A stretch of DNA of 64,000 nucleotides from DTKD01 sp050948905. GTDB taxonomy: Bacteria; Armatimonadota; UBA5829. Position numbers and translations under genes: made by a program. Position 1 is the first letter of the stretch. Each line of letters begins with the position of its first letter. The notes under the pieces are model-generated. The model did not search any database. It saw only the letters and a program-made list of their open reading frames with translations, and had not been told where the DNA came from. The stretch spans positions 248,001 through 312,000 of the forward strand of contig JBMNES010000001.1 of the NCBI GenBank assembly GCA_050948905.1, given 5' to 3'. Shown here piece by piece: positions 60,159 through 64,000 of this stretch.

Positions 60159-63100
60159 TTAGTTTTGCTTTTTAACGGCCAAGGCATTGAGGACAGGCAC
60201 TGCGCCGCTTGTATCAAGCAGGCCAGTGGCAGATATATAATCGGCCGTGGTGAAGCCGTGGCCTGTATAGTTGATCTTAATCGGCATGCTTGAGCCGTCA
60301 TCCACGAAGAAGCTGTTGGCATCTATAGGCTGAGTGACCCGCCCCCATAGCGTGAACGCCGTGTTTGGCGACACATTAGAGATGATCGCATCCCAGGCAG
60401 CCTTGTTGCTCATGCCGTAAGACGGGATGTGAACGACCGTATTAAGCACTATAGATGCTGAAACCGGCGCAGACCAGTTGCCGACTTTGTCCCTGAATCG
60501 AACATAGACGGCCTTTGTCCCGTCGCCGGACGACAGCGTATAGCTCTTAGATGTGGCGTAAGGCTCTGCGGCAGAGTAACTTACACCATCATTGCTGAAC
60601 TGCATATGAGACATCCCGCTCAGGTAGTCTGTCGCAGCAAGGGTCAGAGTGACGGCAGTTGAATCGGTGCTTGCCGCGCCGTTGTTGATCTTGATGCTGC
60701 AATTTACAGGCGGGGTGAGGTCGACATAGTCGATTTCCAGTCTCGGAAGATTGCCCGACCCGCCAGAGTTTATCCTGCTTTCGAATACTTTAGCGCAGGC
60801 AGCATCTGATTCGTTGGTATCGTTTTTGATGTAGACGCCCCGGTTGGCAGGAGGAACACCCTGAGTGCGCCCGTTATACTTCCACAGGTAATCTCCCACT
60901 CCAACACAGGTGGTGGTTGCCCCGGCGTATTTAGCCCCGATGCCGACGTTGTTCCACGTGCCGTTGGTCTCGTTCCAGTCGTTGTTGACTTTATAAAGAG
61001 ATATATCGGCGGGAGTGGTGGCGCTGAACTGAGTGTATTGATAGAGCTTGATCCGGACGCTGTCGGCAGTATCGAATGCCTCTGCAGTTGTCGGAGCGCC
61101 AGTCATATCCCACTGCACCAACCCTCGACGTATCTGCAGGGAAGCTGTTGAGCTGAATCCGACAGCTATCCCACCCTGACCACAGATGTCGGGGCTTCCG
61201 CTGCGTACGTAACAGGTGAACAAAGCGTTCGATTGGGTCCACGTGCCTCCGGTGCCAGTGTCAAACGGAAGACTCCTGGCAGAGTAGTTGGGCCTGGCGT
61301 CGTAAGCATCGACTTGATAAGTATAACCCGTATTCGCGCTAAGGCCGGAATCTGTGTAGCTGGTGCCGGTGGCGGTGCCGACCTGAGCACCGTTGCGATA
61401 TATCCTGTAGCCCGCTACCGCGACGTTGTCGGTGGAGGCGTCCCAGGCAATGGTGATGCTGCTCTTTGTCACCGCCGTGCGGCGCAGGTTCGCGGGAACG
61501 CTGGGAGCCTGGGTGTCGGGAGCAGGTGTAGTTACGCTTTTTGCCGCGCTCTGAGCCGAATTATTGCCGACCGCGTCATAGGCACTAACGGTGTATGAAT
61601 ATGTAGTCTGCGGCTGGCAGGAAGAATCTCGGTAAGACGGCGAGATGGAGGTGGCGATCTGTGTGCCGTTTCGGAATATCTTGTAGCCGTTGACTCCTGT
61701 CGCATCAGTAGAAGCTGTCCAGGTCAATTCGACCGTATTTCCACCCGTGGCAGTGGCATTCAACCCAGTGGGAACAGTCGGCGCAGTGGAATCATTGCCA
61801 AGTTGGAGACAGGAGATTTCATCGACTATCCATCGCGTGCCCTGGTTGACCTGGTCGAAATCGACTCGGAGGCGGGTTATGTGCTGTCTCTCCCAATGCG
61901 GGCTTTGTCCGACCGGAACATAGACATCGACCCAGCCGTTTTTGCCGTTATAGGTCACCGGCACTGATTTGGTGTCGCTCCAGGTGGTGTCGCTTGAGTG
62001 TGTCCAGTATACGCGCAGGTCATGCGCCGATGTGGTGCCGTTTTGCGGATATATGCGAAGTTTGATCCAGTCGTTGACGCCTCCGAGATAATTAAACGGG
62101 AAGCCGCTGCCGGAGATGGTCGGACTGAACATATAGGCATCGTTGCCGGTTTGATCCGTGACCAGACAACCCGGCCAGCCGCTTGCCGTGTGCCAGGGGG
62201 TCGTCAATGAGTTGCCCGCAGTCCATCCCCCCACATCGCTGCTAAACGGCCAATACAGCGCGTTTTGCAAGACGACATGGTTTACGATGTATCTGGTCGA
62301 TTGGTTGTTGTTATCGAAGTCGAGCCTGAGTTGCTTGATAGTCTTGCCGGTCCACTTTGCGTTGTTTATGTATAGGTTGACCGATCTCCACTCGTTGCGC
62401 CCCTGATAAAATGTCAATGGGGTGGCCTTGTCAGCAGAGAATGAGCCTTCTGCTGATGTTATCCAGTGCAGTTGCATATCGTGGCCTGTGCCGGTGCCGT
62501 TCTGAGGGTAGAAGTCCACATTGAGGACCTGCGGAGATGCACCCGTAAAGCTGGTTGTGGGGCTAAATATGAAACAGTCAGGGCCTGTCTGGTCGAAATA
62601 TATCGAACCGTTCCACGCTGATCCGGTATGAGCAAGGCCGTTTGACCATATGCTGTTGCCGGGGGCCCATCCGTCCGCACCACTGGTGAAAAGATACGGC
62701 GGATTGGAGTAGACCGAGCCGTGATATACACGAATACCGTAGATCGCCTGTGCAGGGGAACCATAACGGGCGTTAAGAGTTGTTTTATCGCCGAAACCGG
62801 GGTCGTTTATGTAATAAGTAGCCCCGTCGCGGCCAGTGATAACGACAAAGTGCATTCCGCCGTTGTAGCGAGTTTCGCAGATAAGCGGATAGCCCGCGTC
62901 GAGCTGGGCGTTGACGACATTGAGGTCGGCTGCTACGTAAGTCCAGTCGTAGCTCGCCACCCACGTGACAGAACCGCCGCTCATTCCTGCGACAGGGGCC
63001 CAGTAGATGTTGCAGCCGGAATAGTAGCCGCCGTTGGCTTTCAGATATTCGTTCAGATTGGCGGGGTTGGCGTTGACGCCATAAAAGGCGAGAATCATAG

Positions 63101-63446
63101 CAGAACTGCACATAGCACAGCCTGCATCGCATATACTCACCCCGGAACAGAAGCCAAGCTGATAGTATGCCCACGGGCTCCAGCACTGGCCGTATAGTGG
63201 GACATCATAGTTGTACTTTGCACTTATGCCTTTAGTGCACACGGCCTCGGCAGCGTCTATCTCTGCCTGTGTCAGCTTCTTCTCTGGAATAGGCACCCCG
63301 CCTTTTTGAGCGAAGTCATATTGCTCGTCTATTACCAGGCCGTTTTCTGCCGTAAGTGCTGCAACAGATGAAATGCAAAATAAGAACAAAAAAGCGCATA
63401 GTAAACAGACGCATCGTGGCATCGTCGATGCAAAAAGCTGACGCAT
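60159..63446 (-). CDS. Exported C39-like cysteine peptidase with fibronectin and Ig-like modules
   Basis: A 1095-residue protein with signal peptide (about 1-30). The peptidase_C39-like domain (about 70-240) shows Gln87 (oxyanion) in YGQCWSP, catalytic Cys110 in CDAGCAMCSS, His199 (MHFVVITG) and Asp215 (INDPG), so it is likely active. Two carbohydrate-binding-like modules (about 250-560) and two fibronectin type III domains (about 565-750) follow, then a DNRLRE-like region (about 750-900), one 89-residue repeat unit and the shared OB-fold-like C-terminal module. ATG 63444-63446 is set by AGGAGG; the frame to 63491 is unlikely. It is probably a secreted peptidoglycan- or polymer-acting enzyme. 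Confidence 0.88.
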   Translation of the reverse strand: MRQLFASTMPRCVCLLCAFLFLFCISSVAALTAENGLVIDEQYDFAQKGGVPIPEKKLTQAEIDAAEAVCTKGISAKYNYDVPLYGQCWSPWAYYQLGFCSGVSICDAGCAMCSSAMILAFYGVNANPANLNEYLKANGGYYSGCNIYWAPVAGMSGGSVTWVASYDWTYVAADLNVVNAQLDAGYPLICETRYNGGMHFVVITGRDGATYYINDPGFGDKTTLNARYGSPAQAIYGIRVYHGSVYSNPPYLFTSGADGWAPGNSIWSNGLAHTGSAWNGSIYFDQTGPDCFIFSPTTSFTGASPQVLNVDFYPQNGTGTGHDMQLHWITSAEGSFSADKATPLTFYQGRNEWRSVNLYINNAKWTGKTIKQLRLDFDNNNQSTRYIVNHVVLQNALYWPFSSDVGGWTAGNSLTTPWHTASGWPGCLVTDQTGNDAYMFSPTISGSGFPFNYLGGVNDWIKLRIYPQNGTTSAHDLRVYWTHSSDTTWSDTKSVPVTYNGKNGWVDVYVPVGQSPHWERQHITRLRVDFDQVNQGTRWIVDEISCLQLGNDSTAPTVPTGLNATATGGNTVELTWTASTDATGVNGYKIFRNGTQIATSISPSYRDSSCQPQTTYSYTVSAYDAVGNNSAQSAAKSVTTPAPDTQAPSVPANLRRTAVTKSSITIAWDASTDNVAVAGYRIYRNGAQVGTATGTSYTDSGLSANTGYTYQVDAYDARPNYSARSLPFDTGTGGTWTQSNALFTCYVRSGSPDICGQGGIAVGFSSTASLQIRRGLVQWDMTGAPTTAEAFDTADSVRIKLYQYTQFSATTPADISLYKVNNDWNETNGTWNNVGIGAKYAGATTTCVGVGDYLWKYNGRTQGVPPANRGVYIKNDTNESDAACAKVFESRINSGGSGNLPRLEIDYVDLTPPVNCSIKINNGAASTDSTAVTLTLAATDYLSGMSHMQFSNDGVSYSAAEPYATSKSYTLSSGDGTKAVYVRFRDKVGNWSAPVSASIVLNTVVHIPSYGMSNKAAWDAIISNVSPNTAFTLWGRVTQPIDANSFFVDDGSSMPIKINYTGHGFTTADYISATGLLDTSGAVPVLNALAVKKQN

Positions 63447-63755
63447 AATTCCTCCTAATAATTTCCGAAAAAAGCAGGACAGTAAAATCAAACGCGAAAA
63501 CCCGAAAAGGGCGAAAGCCAGAAATAAACGACATATTTTCAGAATGCAAAAGGTCGGACTACGAACATCTGACCTCGGATATCCAAAAAAGCAGATTTCT
63601 CGCTACGCTCGAAATGACGAGTGTGGGCGGTTTTCTAGCTTTATTCGAAATGACAAAAATTGGTACGTGATCCTGCGACTTCGCGCAGGATGACTCTAAT
63701 GCTGGATATGAGGCGGCGATTCGGAGATCGCCGCCTATCTATATATACAGTAAGG
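63447..63755. repeat. Dispersed-repeat gap before the last gene
   Basis: Contains the ACGCGAAA...GAAAAGGGCGAAAG motif (63489-63515), a copy of the AAGCAGATTTCTCGC repeat (about 63590-63620), an ATCCTGCG...CGCAGGAT palindrome (about 63670-63691), and a GCGGCGATTCGGAGATCGCC palindrome (about 63713-63735). These are the same families as at 4.9, 34.8 and 36.7 kb. No gene. Confidence 0.85.
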
Positions 63756-64000
63756 TCAGAACTTGGTTATCAGACTGACCTCGCTTTGGACTGTGCGGTC
63801 GAGGCCGTTGATAGTCAAGATACCTCTTGCGGCTGCGAAGTCGCCGGTCGAGATAACGCTCTTGTAACCAGGAGCATTGACCGTGATCGGCGAGCCGGAA
63901 CCGTCGTCGAGGGTGAAGTTATCGTTATCCACCTCAGTTACCTTACCCCAGAACTTGAAGAGGTAGGTGGAAGAAGCGGCGTTCATCTCGACTCCCCAGG
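63756..64000 (-). CDS. C-terminal part of an exported protein, truncated by the window edge
   Basis: The frame enters from beyond 64000 (an in-frame WGVEMNAASS reading without a stop before the ATG at 63984-63986) and ends at 63756. It carries the same C-terminal module as the two neighbours: YLFKFWGKVTEVDNDNFTLD, a DGSG loop and a final VSLITKF. It is therefore the tail of a third large exported protein of this group. The rest lies outside the window. Confidence 0.7.
   Translation of the reverse strand, partial: WGVEMNAASSTYLFKFWGKVTEVDNDNFTLDDGSGSPITVNAPGYKSVISTGDFAAARGILTINGLDRTVQSEVSLITKF

Overview
The window looks like chromosomal DNA of a diderm, non-model bacterium. Armatimonadota is my best guess, at moderate-to-low confidence. 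The grounds are the style of the very large exported proteins (amidase and C39-like peptidase with Ig-like and fibronectin-like modules), a PEP-CTERM-like surface protein, lipoproteins, and a mix of ATG, GTG and TTG starts with strong GGAGG ribosome binding sites. There are about 50 genes on both strands and one tRNA gene. I could not run any search, so all names rest on motifs read in the translations.

Layout. 1-13.9 kb is carbohydrate-related: a partial DegT aminotransferase, two Gfo/Idh/MocA oxidoreductases, two TPR proteins, a ribose-type ABC importer (two permeases and a binding lipoprotein, no ATPase), a receiver-only response regulator, OsmC, a cupin, a PIG-L deacetylase and a ROK-type kinase. 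About 14-29.5 kb is an integrated mobile element whose right end lies in a tRNA-Asn gene. It carries a large serine recombinase that reads into the tRNA, a tyrosine recombinase, a Prim-Pol/D5-type primase-helicase, three XRE regulators with clear dyad operators, a HEPN-like protein near its left edge, and cargo: an exported protein with a putative clan CD (caspase/gingipain-like) peptidase domain, a lipoprotein, a PH-domain membrane protein and unknowns. 29.7-34.8 kb is a housekeeping run (radA, nadA-nadC-birA, apgM), followed by rhamnulokinase. 36.7-37.25 kb is a 128-bp tandem array built from a dispersed repeat also seen elsewhere in the window. 37.5-54.3 kb holds a KGG stress protein, an MFS transporter, serA, two paralogous GHL10-type proteins, a FemAB-like transferase with alr, an rsbV-rsbW-sigma operon, a YtxH protein, rarA, hisS-aspS, the PEP-CTERM-like gene and a sugar isomerase. 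54.5-64 kb encodes giant exported proteins ending in a shared module.

Most notable points: a single-base frameshift near the 3' end of aspS; a perfect sigma-54 promoter (with two upstream hairpins) before the PEP-CTERM-like gene; paired GTAC-type palindromes exactly 60 bp apart upstream of the serine recombinase; dyad operators at two XRE genes; a split small gene in the element that simple ORF calling misses; ten 89-residue repeats in the amidase; and an RsbW-like kinase lacking its N-box asparagine.
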